A stretch of 64,000 bases of DNA from Adiantum capillus-veneris (lineage: Eukaryota; Streptophyta; Polypodiopsida; Polypodiales; Pteridaceae): the NCBI GenBank assembly GCA_014529385.2, contig CM043968.1:5843001-5907000 (forward strand), given 5' to 3'. Shown here one piece after another: positions 42,631 through 53,766 of the stretch. The position numbers and the translations under genes are program-made. How positions within the stretch are numbered: position 1 is the stretch's first letter; every line of letters begins with the position of its first letter. The notes beneath the pieces are model-generated. The model had not been told where the DNA came from, did no database searches, and saw only the letters and a program-made list of their open reading frames with translations.

Positions 42631-45600
42631 TTGATAAACATTCAACTCATGAGGCAATCGAACTTCCATAGGTGGATATGTAGGCCAGTACCTTCAAAAA
42701 TTATCAATGCACTTGCAATCAGTTGCAATTCTACTAGTCTTACTACTAACACCAAAGCAAAAACAATCTATGCAGCCAGTAGCAGGTATCTCAGGTGACT
42801 TAGAAGCTAAACCATTCCAGATTAAGCAACTGACTGCTTACCCTGTTGTTAACACGTGCACACTCATTTCAATGCCCGATGGGAGTTTTGTTCTAGCTTG
42901 AGAAGACTGTTTGAAAGATTCATTTATCTCCTTGGAGAGCTCAATGTCCTAAGAACAGATAAGATCAACGCATTAGCCAGTAATTTCAAAAAACCTTTTT
43001 TCCTCCATGCTTTCTATTTTGAGCCACAAGCCACAAAAATCGATTGATATGAGTCTCTCTCACCTTGAACATGCCTTCCAGTTTGTTAGTGAACTGGCTA
43101 CCACATTCTGTTTTAAGCTGCAGAAGGCCAAACCGTTAAACTATGAGATGGTAAAAGACGACTCAAACAGAAAACCTACTTGCTTTTGAATCTGATGGAC
43201 CAATGAGCACTTTAGGCCACTTTGTACCATACCCTATGTTACCTTTGAAATCATGGACTTCTCAGCATCAATAGATGCACTCTTTCCCAAAAGAAGCCTT
43301 TTAGCAAGATCCTTCTTATAAAACGCCTCAAATACATCTTTCCCCTGAAATGAAACGTGCAAACTGTCAATGGTGTAATCACAGAAAGTTCAAACTATTG
43401 GCACTGGACCTCTACATACTACATTGTATCCACAGGATGCACATTGCACCCATAACAAAATTAAATCTATACTCTCACTACCTTTTTTTAAAATACATAT
43501 TGAAAATAAGATAATTCAGAGTAAAGCCAAGTAGATTACAAGTATAAAAAGTAAGCTCCAATTCTATTCATGCAATGTTGGTATAAAAGACTAAGCAAAG
43601 TACCTCACTAGTTCAACTGTGACATGGCCATCATGTGCAAAAAGTACTGTACGGTATGGTACCAGAGAATAGTAGTACATACCCTGAGGTTTTTCGGGTA
43701 CAGGAAGATATAGCTTTAGCAGTAAATAAGAAAATGATTGCTTAACAGTCTAAAATCTGTAATTTTATCAAAGAAACAACATAAAACAGAAAGGGGGTCC
43801 ATGCGGAAATTTTAGATAGGTATGCACCATGCTCTAGGCACTAGTGCCAAAGTCAAAATAAAGAAGTGGGGGGCCAACTTTCTACCTGCTTAGAGCTTGC
43901 AAAGAGGGAGAGAAGCTTGAAACAGAATGCATACATATAAATACTGAACAAAAAAATTGTGAATTGAGGCGCCTGTGGAAGAGAGGGCTCTAATCTTGAG
44001 AGGCTTGAGAGAGTCAGCACATAATTTAAGGGGATGAAGCTTCTCAACCAACCAAAGTTTAAAACAGGATCTCTAACAACAGCTAAAAGAAAACAGTCAT
44101 AACAACTGTTAGAACATGCAAATGACCCATCTGACATGCAAGCGGTAAAATCGTGCCATTTTCTCAGTACAAACTGCTATGACTATGTCTAGAACAGTCA
44201 GGTATACAGTGTGGTAAGAAAAAGATTGTCATAAGAACGATGCAGCTATGAAATGTGTTACATCAGATATCACCATGCTAAGTTTGAAATTTACAGCACT
44301 CTAACCCACCACCACCACCCCCACCCCCACCCCCACGGCCCCCGATTGGTTTCTCTCCTTCTGACCCTCTTTAGCACTCTACCATAAACTCTTCCATAGC
44401 CACCTCCAATGGAGTATCTCCTCAAGACATTTGAATAATTAATCAAGTCTTCAAACAATACAATGAAGGTGCACTCTATCAAAACTATATTGACAAGCAT
44501 CTTCACTTTTATTTAATATCCTGCCAGAAAAAAATTGAACTCCCCAAGGAAACGCTGCACCTTTTGTTGCTTTTGATCTGCACTTTGCAGAATTTTGGAA
44601 GCCAATACTTGAACAGAAACAATTAAAGTGAATGAATGCCTGCTTCAGCTCACCAACAATAGAAAATAAAACCTCAAAAATTCATGGACATGTGTGCATA
44701 CAAATCACACAGAAAAGCACCCTTCAAAAGCAGAATCACCAAGTGGAAGTGTGCTATAGCCTACCCATGGAGAACAAAAGCTTTAAGAGATGAACATACA
44801 CGGAAAGACAAGAGTTACAAGCTAGCATCTAACCTGTATAAACCGAAACAAAATCAGTACTCTGTCCAATGTGTTCTCCAGTTCCTCTTCAGATGTGCCT
44901 TTGTTGCCGGCCCTCAGCTTTCCATCTATAAACTTTGCAATCAACTCTGCCGGGCGATTCTGCACACAAGAAGATGTTTCAGAACAAATCGTAGTTCATA
45001 CATTTAACTTGGCGACAAAAACTTGCAGCAAACGATTACCATATTACCTGCCTCAAGTTGATGAGGTGCTCAAATGCATCCTTAATAGCATTTGCAAAAG
45101 CCTCATTCTCAATAAAGCTCCTCTCCCACACTACATCAAGTCGAGCTTTGAAATCTAAAAGCCACAACACCATATCTTTGTCTTTCTCATCATCCATAAC
45201 AACATTGTGACCAGAGGCCTTGATATAGATGCTCAGTGACTGCTTCAGTTGTTCAAGCGCACCCACTTTCGCAAACAAACTGTACATTCTTTGGAGGTCT
45301 TTGACGCGATTTGCATCCATAAGCATGCTGAAACCCTGTTACTATTATAAGCAAAATCTTCGATAAATGAAATAAAGCATAACACCTACTGAAGTAACTA
45401 GAAAAACGACCTTGTCTAGAATGGCTGACGTGTGCCTCTCGAGCAACTGCTTTTCTGCAACTGCAATCAGGGGCTTGCGAGTGCTTGCATCCAGGTAAAG
45501 AAGGCAACGATCGTGCTCTTCGTGTAGCCTAATCTGCAGCAACGTTATGAAGTCTAAATGTTTAAGCAATAAGCCAGAAATAAGGAGGACAACAGCAATT

Positions 45601-46454
45601 TCACATAGAGAACAAGAATAAAGTGCACCTCAACATGCTTGAGGTAATCAGGCACATCTGTTTGCTGCATAAATCTAGTGCCTTCTGCTGCATAAAAATC
45701 CGCTGTACAACTAAGAAATGGCTTCTCAAAACTTTCCACGTAGACACCCAAAGCACTAAACATGCGGAGCAGGTGCTTAAGGAGAGTTCTGTCAACTGTT
45801 TCCCCCATCCTGTGTCGCATCAACTCATTGCATGAAGTCATCATTCCGCAATTCATTGCAAAACATGAAATTGTGGTCTGTGAATGTTAATGCCACTTAC
45901 CGCTCTTTTTCTATCAACTTCAGTAAACCGGTCACAGTTTTATTTTCTACTTCTGGGCAAGCTGCTAAGTGTTTGCGAAATAGCTGTAAGCCCATGTCCC
46001 ATAAAGACCTTGCATTCGATGTCTGAATCACATATGTCCGGTCCAAATATAGAGCTATGCTACGGATCATCAACATCTGGTCACAGTGTTCTTGCCAACA
46101 CCTCTCCACCAAAGACAAGAAGACAAGTGCATCTGGACTCTGGCCTATCAAAGATTGCAACTTAGCCGCAATGTGCATCTCACATTCGTCTTGTAGACGA
46201 TTGTAAAGATTGCCTGCCATTTTATGGAGACATAGGTCCTCTACAGCCTGCAATTTCAATCCTAAAATGATTATGCAAAATCTTTTAACCTGAATATAAG
46301 CAAACGCTAATCAAAGACTTTAACAGTTCCGTGCATACCCGGTACAGCTCCTCAAGACTGCACGAAACTGGTTGCTTCAAGTGGATGGCAGTAATAGCCT
46401 CCTTTATTTTGGCCCAAGTAATCTCTTCAAAGTTCGTTGGAAGCTTTGGTTTGT
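42631..46454 (-). CDS. CUL4: CULLIN4, ten exons of the N-terminal and central part
   Basis: Exons in gene order: 46339-46454, 45901-46247, 45629-45809, 45411-45533, 45048-45335, 44834-44959, 43243-43344, 43064-43117, 42842-42948, 42631-42691. All introns are GT-AG and phases agree; the donor after 45629 (GTGCAC) is weak. The protein starts inside the N-terminal region ([10 protein letters not shown]) and runs through the cullin repeats, whose first helices bind DDB1 in CUL4 ([27 protein letters not shown]), to the cullin-homology region that recruits RBX1 ([40 protein letters not shown]) and on to LPHELNVYQ. Match to plant CUL4 is close along the whole length, with no gap. The exon(s) coding for the first roughly 80 residues were not found. 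Confidence 0.95.
44307..44341 (-). repeat. G-rich tract in CUL4 intron (possible quadruplex)
   Basis: On the coding strand GTGGGGGTGGGGGTGGGGGT followed by GGTGGTGGTGG, four or more G runs with one-base loops, within the 1.5 kb intron between exons 44834-44959 and 43243-43344. Confidence 0.85.
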
Positions 46455-47160
46455 CTACAGTTATATCACATGGCCCAAAACGTTAACATCAAAGCCATAT
46501 GTGTAGGTGAACCCAAAACTAAAATTGACTATAGCAAGTAAAGTAAATGAACAACATCATACTTTCTCAAAAATTTAGAGGAACTCCAGCCAAAAGATTA
46601 CAATCAGACCAAAGCGGTACTCAGCATAGGGGCAACAAAACAAGGTAGTATATAGATAACTCATTCTTTGCTTTCCTAAAATTTGTAATTGTTGCATTCT
46701 AGTATGTGCGCATTATATTCAAAAAATGCTGGTTAGACAGAATCTGACAAGATCCTTGATGAGGGGCTGCGTGCGCCGTGGGGCAAGGTAACCAGCCAGG
46801 CAACCAGGGGCGCGATACAGGCAGGAGGGTGCAGCCAAAGGCGGGGGGCGCTGGCAGGGTGTAGGCGCAAGGCAGGGCGGCTGGCGCAGTAGGACCAGTG
46901 CACGAGGAGGAGCAAAGGTTTTTTTTATTGTTAAATGGCTTGTTGTAGTCACGCAAGCCCTTTCGATGTGTTGGCTTAGCTCAAAGTGCTTGCTCCTAGC
47001 TCGCAGGTTGCGAGCTCGACTTGTGAGTGCTGTAGGTCCCCATTTTGGAAAGAAAATGGAAAGTGCAACCTTCCGAGAATAATCTTTGAAGATTCCAACT
47101 AATAAAATTAGCAACCTGCCAAGTATGTGCAAACGATTTCTACAAAGTGTTGTGTTCTAG
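46455..47160. other. Start of an upstream CUL4 intron, no exon recognised
   Basis: The acceptor CTGTAG at 46455-46460 shows that an exon lies further upstream. A GC-rich patch at 46745-46915 and a T run near 46919 are present, but no sequence like the CUL4 N-terminus was seen. Confidence 0.5.
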
Positions 47161-48380
47161 TGTCACGTGACACATCCAACCCTATGTGTCTGTGGACAAG
47201 CTACAACATGACCAGGGTTCAGTTCAATCAAATTAGTCTAGAATAGGAAGTGATCTGGCACTTATGTGAGTCTGTTCGCAGACCGTGTATGACCAGACAC
47301 TTAGATTAGATGCATATCCTCCGGTTGCACTCAGCATTACCATCAGAATCCATCAGGGGAGTTTTCCAATGCATTAAAACCTATTTTTCCTATTTTTTGA
47401 CATTTTTCACTTATTTATTAAGTGACTTTTGTTGGGAACTAGGTAGGACAATTTTGCTAAGATAATATATAAACAAACCAGAGTTAGCACTTTCTCACAG
47501 AAGAGGTAGCAGGAGCACTTGCTCAACAGGCACATTCTCAGCAGAACCCCCATAGCAACCTAGCATTTTTGGAGCAGGAGGACTTGGCGTTTTCTTCAAC
47601 ATCAACCTAGCGTTTTCAGCAAGACAGACCAGCCTTCGCGTTTTTGCATTGGCAACGGCCTGGCGACAGCAAGAAGCAGCAGACTCCCCAGCGTTAGCAG
47701 ATTTCTACCACAAGGACAAAGATCAGCCCTAGCGTTTTTGCATCTTCCAGACACCTCAACGTTTTTGCAGATCTTCGCGACGGAATCAGCCCTAGGACCA
47801 GCGTTTTCAGTTTTCAGCCTTTAGACATAGCAGAACAAGTCCCGAACCTTGCAGATCTCACCTTTCCGCAGCCGTTCCTCGCCGCACGGTGGGATCCATC
47901 GATGTTTGCAGATTCAGCCCAGAAAACGCAGATTTCAGCATCTGCGTTTTCAGCGCGTCGTCGTCGCATCGTCGCCATCGACATCGTCATCAACATAGAG
48001 TCAGAATTCAGCAGATAAAGATTTGCAGATTTTAGCCCTTAACATTTTCAGAATTCAGCCCGTCTCGTCATCGTCGACATCGTCGGCAAGTCCAAGCATT
48101 GTAGAGATTTGTGCAATCATAAGTAGACCGCTCTCGCCATAGAGAGTGGGGCCTTTGGAGGAGGGTTTGACAACATCTCTGGTGTTGTATTCTCTTCTCT
48201 CTCTATCTCTCAGTCGCATGCACTTCCATTCACAGTGTCCATTCACTTTGTTTGTGTCCATTGCACTCTCTCACTAAAGGAACGGAAGGCTCTCCCTTCC
48301 CTAAGAAAAAGGAACCTTGAGCACAGTTCAGAGCACTCATCTTGAGCAAAGTTCAACATTCACTTCCGCTGCACCTTACA
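47161..48380 (+). repeat. 5' LTR of the gag-protease element
   Basis: It starts TGTCACGTGACACATCC and ends GCTGCACCTTACA (1,220 bp). TATA-like AATATATAAAC is near 47465. Downstream of it AGCGTTTT-type words recur about ten times up to 47800. Confidence 0.9.
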
Positions 48381-48381
48381 T

Positions 48382-48393
48382 TGGTATCAGAGC
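48382..48393 (+). promoter_or_regulatory. Primer binding site (initiator-Met tRNA)
   Basis: TGGTATCAGAGC one base after the LTR end, exact match to the site used by most plant LTR elements. Confidence 0.9.
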
Positions 48394-48841
48394 TTTGGCA
48401 GTGTTCTGTATCACTCAAGGAAAGAACCACAAGAACCACACAATTTTTTTTGCTTGTTGCGGTCGCACGTGACCCAAGTCCTCTTGGGCGTGTCGATTCC
48501 TAATCGTGTTTTTGAAGAGTGACAGGAAACCCAAGAAAGAAGGGTTTGTCCAACCTCCCCTTGTGCCTCTTTTCACTCATTGAGAGCGGACCGTGCACTT
48601 AGCGACCGGCCAATTGACGTGAGGTGGGAAAAAGCAACCTTGGTGTGAGCGCAAGGCCGCCAAGGGGTGCGCCCGCGGAAAAGAGCAGAACTCGGGTGAA
48701 GAGAAGATCCTTCTCTACACACATTGCAAGCGAAAGAAGAACCTCAAGACCCTCAAGAACTCAAGACCCCTAAGAACCCAAGAACCCAAGACCCACAAGC
48801 ACCAAAGTTCCTCGAGAACTTAAGAACCAAGATCACAGTGT

Positions 48842-50010
48842 ATGGTCATCACCCGAAGCGGAATGGATACTTCGCATGGGGGTGGTGAGCATGGGAGTGG
48901 CGAAGAAGAGTTCTCCCCACCAGGAGGTTTTCCCCACCCTCCCCCTTCCCCATCTATGCCACGGATTGTACCAAATCCTATGGAGGCTTTGGTCAAGACT
49001 ATGTTGGACATGATGGCACAACAAGAAGCGAATCGTTTAGCGCCCGAAGAAAGACATGCAGAGCGTGCGGCACAGAGTGAACGACGCAAGCAAGTGTTGG
49101 TCCGACATGTTCTCACCTTGAAGTCCGAGCCGGCCAAAGATGTTGGTAGTTCATCAAGTTGTGCAAGTCGAGATTCGGACTCCAACAACCCAGTCTCACA
49201 GAGAAGATCCAGCTCAGTAAGTATGATGGTAAGATGGATGCTACGGTAATTCCTTCTTGGTTGCATCAATTTAATGCTTATTTTGCGACAACTAAGAAGA
49301 CACGAAATAGCAAAGTTTGGACGACAGCTATGTACCTTGCCGGTGATGCCATCAATTGGTACAACGCATGGCAAGAGGCACAGTTAGCCGCGCACCTAGA
49401 GGAAGCCGACGAATGCACTCCCCTTTCCTTCGATTGGGCCGATTTCCAAGACAAGCTCAAGGCACGGTTTATGCCACCTCAATACCTCACACTATTGAAG
49501 GACGATTGGCACAGTCTCAAGCAAAATGGTATGCCAGTTATGTCTTTCTCTAATCGTGTTTTGCAACTCGGCACTCTATTACGCAAATCGGATGCGGAAC
49601 GCAAGGAGGCATTTGTTTATGGATTGGACGAGTATATCACGTATGATGTCGAGGTGCTCGATCCAATCGATCTCAACAAGGCGGTAGCAATTGCTCTTGC
49701 TCAGGAGATGCACAACAAGGGAAAGCCTAAGGAACACAAGACTTCGACAAGTACCTCTCAGAACCCTCAGAATGGTAAGAACGGTAACTCTTCTAACCAA
49801 TCTTCCAATAGTCTCTCAGAAAAGAACTCTCAAAATGAACCTAAGCGTAAAGCTACCATAATTGCTAAACCTAAGCTCACTCCATATGAAAAGGTAGCAC
49901 AAGAATTTTAGGAGGATACATCACGTCGGAAGAACAAAGCACTTATTCTAAGGAAGGTCGTAGTTTTCATTGTCACATTAAGGGTCACATAGAAAGAACA
50001 TGTCCTAAGC
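48842..50010 (+). pseudogene. gag of the LTR element, frameshifted
   Basis: The first frame (48842-49249, MVITRSGMDTSHGGGE...) gives a Pro/Gly/Glu-rich start and a helical part. A shift between about 49160 and 49205 moves to the second frame (to 49911), which holds the retrotransposon gag core: TAMYLAGDAINWYNAWQEA, WADFQDKLKARFMPPQY, DDWHSLKQNGMPVMSFSNRV, EAFVYGLDEYITYDV. After a stop, a third frame reads FHCHIKGHIERTCP, a zinc knuckle whose first Cys is Ser. The protein is no longer made in one piece. Confidence 0.85.
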
Positions 50011-50015
50011 TTGAA

Positions 50016-51071
50016 TTGAATGAATCTAAAGAATCCACAGAACCCCCTTCCTCTGTCAATGCAATCAATGATAACACGAGTGTGTCCCAAGTTTCTCATG
50101 ACCCTCCCATTGATGAGTCTCTCATTAAATGTTATGGTCATATGACGGGGCAGCGTTTTGTCATATTGTTTGACCCAGGCAGTACGCATGATGTGATTAG
50201 CCCCTCTTGTTGAGAAAGCCCGCCTAGAGCTTAGTCAGAAATCTCCTCTCGAGGTCTCTAGCTTCGCTCCCGGTATGGATTCTCTCATCACGAAGAGTGC
50301 CTTGATGTGTTGTTTACAGTTCAACAAGCTGCTTTCCGAAGAAAATTTTTAGTCTCTCCTCTCTCAGGATGTGATACGATTTTGGGCATTCGATGGTTTC
50401 GTGAGCATAACCCTCTCATTGATTGGGCGGAAAATACGTTCACTTTCAATGCCAAAAGTGACTCCCTCCTTGTCATTCGTGGAGAGCAAGTTGTTCATTC
50501 TCCATCTCTCATTTCTAATGTGCAAGCGAAGCTTGAAAGGATTCAAGACAAGGAGACTGTCTCAGTCTCTTCTTCTCCAAAGCATGATACACAGGATTTG
50601 CATGGTGATAAGCATGATGATTTGAATGATAATGATGAGCATGATGATTTAGATGACACTGACCAGCATGATGATTTGCATGATGACCACGATGTGATTT
50701 CTCACGAGCATGATGATTTGTATGATCAAGACGTGACTGTTCACAAGGATGATGGTTTAGTTGATGCTTTTTCTAGACAACCTAACCTCGTTAAAGATTC
50801 AATCAATCACGAAGAATCGATCTTGGCTTTCGAGTCGAGGTCTACAGCACCCCCACAGGCAGATTCGATCGATCCCGAAAACCCGATCTTGGCTCTCAAG
50901 CCTAGGTCCAAAAAACCTTTACAGAAAGTACTATGTGTTCGAATGATTCGACAACACGCATTGTACGAGTGTTTCATTCGTGATCGTTTCGTGTATTTTA
51001 GTCAGCGTCTTTATGTGATTCCTTTCCTAGGCATGACATATTGTACGTTGAGCACTTTCACTCATGAATGA
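50016..51071 (+). pseudogene. Protease region and acidic His/Asp repeat ORF
   Basis: The frame 50016-50213 ends in FVILFDPGSTHDVISPSC, the aspartic-protease active site in the DPG form used by the chromoviruses here. After a stop and shift, the frame 50307-51071 continues with FLVSPLSGCDTILGIRWFRE, a protease C-terminal motif (GxDxILGxxW type). It then has a repeat stretch (50590-50760) with HDDL units (KHDDLNDNDEHDDLDDTDQ), and a 100-residue tail without recognised domain. No RT follows where it should. Confidence 0.75.
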
Positions 51072-51607
51072 GCACGGATGTATGCGGATTATTCATGAAA
51101 AGCTGAAAAGTATGCATTCAAGGAAGTCACATTCCATGTCTCTTCCTTGGCACGACATAGTTGTAGAGAGAGCACATGAAAGTATGAGCACCAAGCATGG
51201 GCATTTCTATTGTGAATTGCCACAGTTGATTGATTTAGATCATAAAGAAAAGATTCGATCTCATTGTTTGCATATCTTGGATGAATGGGTTGGCACTCCG
51301 TCTAAATTGTTCATCTACATTGCATGCACAGTCTTTTAGGAAGACAAGATTTTTTCCAGTCACTTTACATGGAATAGGTATGTTCATGGTTTTGTGTTGG
51401 AAGTGGTTTCAGGAATTTTTAGCCCTGGAGATTCTTGAAGAAGGAAGAAGCATGACTCTAGACGAAGTTGAAGCATTGAAGGAGCCACAGATGACTGCGT
51501 CGCTTTCGGCGCGGCCCAAAGAAGCTTGCAAGCATTGCAGACCTTTAAGAAGTTCAAGTATCGCATGGCACACGCATCAAAGTGGGCCGGCGAAGAGTCC
51601 TTTCCGT
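51072..51607 (+). other. Internal 3' region of the gag-protease element
   Basis: Overlapping short frames with no recognised domain. I saw no polypurine tract before the partial 3' LTR, so this junction is rearranged. Confidence 0.4.
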
Positions 51608-52190
51608 GGACAAGCTACAGCATGACCAGGGTTCAATCAGTCAAGTCAGTCTAGAATAGGAAGTGATCTGGCACTTTTGTGAGTCTGTTCGCAGACCGTG
51701 CACGACCAAACACTTAGATTAGATGCATATCGTCCGGTAACTCCGGTTGCACACAGCATGATCATCAGCATTACCATCAGAATCCATCAAGGAAATTTTT
51801 TAGCGCATTAAAATCTATTTTTCCTATTTTTGACATTTTTCACTTATTTATTAAGTGACTTTTGTTGGGAACTAGGTAGGGTAATTTTGCTAAGATAATA
51901 TATAAGCAAACCAGAGTTAGCACTTTCTGGCAGAAGAGGCAGCAGGAGCACTTGCTCAAAAGGCACCTTCTCAACAGAACCCCCACAGCAACCTAGCGTT
52001 TTTGGAGCAGAAGGACTTGGCGTTTTGTTCAACATCAACCTAGCGTTTTCAGCAAGAGACCAGCCTTGGCGTTTTTGCATTGGCAACGGCCTGCCGACAG
52101 CAAGAAGCAGCAGACTCTCCAGCGTTAGCAGATTTCCACCGCAAGGACAAAGATCAACCCTAGCGTTTTTGCATATGCCAGACAGCCGAG
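51608..52190 (+). repeat. Partial 3' LTR of the gag-protease element
   Basis: It matches the 5' LTR from TGGACAAGCTACAGCATGAC onward to GCGTTTTTGCAT, then stops. The first 30 or so bases and the second half are missing. Confidence 0.85.
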
Positions 52191-52249
52191 GCGAGTCACT
52201 TTCTTCCAATGCCTAGTTGCACACCGAGCTACAACAGTTGGGAGCTATG

Positions 52250-52921
52250 TCAAAGCCTAAAGAATGGAGCCAACTTACAGATGCCAGCCGAGGGGCCTAA
52301 ACCCTAAGAAGAGCAAGTAAACAGAAGAAGTCATACAAACTTATGGGGACCCCGTCTGACGGGGCCCCAAGTGACATAAAGGATTAAAATAAAGCAGGAC
52401 CCGCACACACGCAAAAACTGATGACGTGGCAGATTTCCGAAAATTGCGTTGGCATGATGACGTGGCAAGCTGTACGGATTTCCGCGTTTTCCGCTGGTTG
52501 ACGGCGTGGCAGCTGTACGGATTTTCGTAAATTACGTTGGCAACTTTTGGCTTTGCTTTTTGGACCAGAAGCTTTTGAGTTTTGAAGGCTTTTCACTGTA
52601 AGTGCTTTTCAGGCCAAGGACCTTTAAATATGAGGTTAGGGCTCATTCTCTGGCATGCTTCCTGGAGATGAGGTTAGGGCTCATTCTCTGGCATGCTTCC
52701 TGGAGAAGGTACAGAGTCTGGAGTACCGGCTTGTACTGTGTTGATGCAATATAAAGAAATACCGAAAGGGGCACCAAGGTTTGGGGCCAATCCTCTCTGG
52801 GGTGGAATTTCGCCACTCCGTGTCGCGTGTCGTCTCTGTCTCTTTAAGTTCAGTTGTTATTGAAGTGCTAAAAGTCAGTTCAGTCTGTTCTTTTCTATTG
52901 GCACGTGGTGCCCGTCTTGTG
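52250..52921 (+). repeat. LTR in plus orientation, left arm of a palindrome
   Basis: It begins inside the LTR (GTCAAAGCCTAAAGAATGG) and ends GCCCGTCTTGTGA. It is the same family as the LTRs of element N2, in opposite orientation, and contains the core AAAGAAATACCGAAAGGGGC near 52755. It joins the right arm directly at 52921/52922. Confidence 0.85.
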
Positions 52922-53633
52922 AAAAGAACACACTAAACGGACTTTTAGCACTTCAATAACAACTGAACTTAAAGAGAGAGAGACGACACGCGACACGGAG
53001 TGGCAAAATTCCACCCCGGAGAGTATTGCCCCCAAACCTTAGCGCCCCTTTCGGTATTTCTTTTTATTCCATCAACACAGTACAAGCCAGTACTCCAGAC
53101 TCTGTACCTTCTCCAGGAAGCATGCCAGAGAATGAGCCCTAACCTCATATTTAAAGGCCCTTGGCCTGAAAAGCACTTACAATGAAAAGCCTTCAAAACT
53201 CAAAAGCTTCTGGTTCAAAAAGCAAAGCCAAAAGCTGCCAACGTAATTTACGAAAATCTGTACAGCTGCCACGTCATCAACCAACGCAAAACGCGGAAAT
53301 CCGTACAGCTTGCCAAGTCATCATGCCAGTGCAATTTTTGAAAATCTGCCACATTATCAGTTTTTGCGTGTGTGCGGGTCTTGCTTTATTTTAATCCTTT
53401 ATGTCACTTGGGGCACCATCAGACGGGGTAGGACTTCTTCTGTTACTTGCTCTTCTGCCCCTAGGCCGGCATCTGTTCATTCTTTAGGGTTTGACATGTC
53501 AGCAATTTGTGACATCTCCCCTTCTTGAAAGAGAGTAATCGTCCACGATTACAGCATATCTGCAAAACAACTCAAGTTAGCTCAAAAATTTCTAAGGGTC
53601 ATTCCGAGGGACAATCAGTTTGCTCTTTTTGTT

Positions 53634-53766
53634 AAGGAGTTAGCTTCTCCTTTTGACTCTTTTGATCAAGGAGTTAGCTTTTCCGTTCGGTTGTTTTGAT
53701 CAAGGAGTTAGCTTCTCCTTTCTGCTCTTTTGATCAAGGAGTTAGCTTCTCCTTTTGTTCAGATCG
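53634..53766. repeat. 34-bp tandem repeat, four units, each a small hairpin
   Basis: Units start at 53634, 53668, 53702 and 53736, exactly 34 bases apart. Each begins AAGGAGTTAGCTTCTCCTT (one has a change), in which AAGGAG and CTCCTT can pair. The array is in the 3' interior of N2. Confidence 0.95.

Larger units (their letters stand above)
47161..52190 (+). mobile_element. LTR element coding only gag and protease (damaged)
   Basis: 5' LTR 47161-48380, initiator-Met primer site 48382-48393, gag from 48842, a CCHC-like remnant near 49955-50010, protease near 50150-50210 and 50307-50560, then an acidic repeat region. Then a partial 3' LTR (about 51608-52190) lacks both its first 30 or so bases and its second half. 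The interior is only about 3.2 kb, and no reverse transcriptase, RNase H or integrase was seen in it. A related solo LTR is at 61782-62933. Confidence 0.8.

Noticed and set aside
42255-42669. Leu/Ser-repeat and Arg/Glu-repeat frames over the GA tract
   Set aside because: Translated dinucleotide repeats; low-complexity artefacts. The same applies to frames over 1952-1999, 7446-7470 and 12751-12807.
46740-46930. CUL4 first exon in the GC-rich patch
   Set aside because: None of the three frames on the minus strand resembles a CUL4 N-terminus, and no donor fits the split codon convincingly.
53634-53766. CRISPR-like array
   Set aside because: There are no variable spacers; the units are plain tandem repeats in a plant retroelement.
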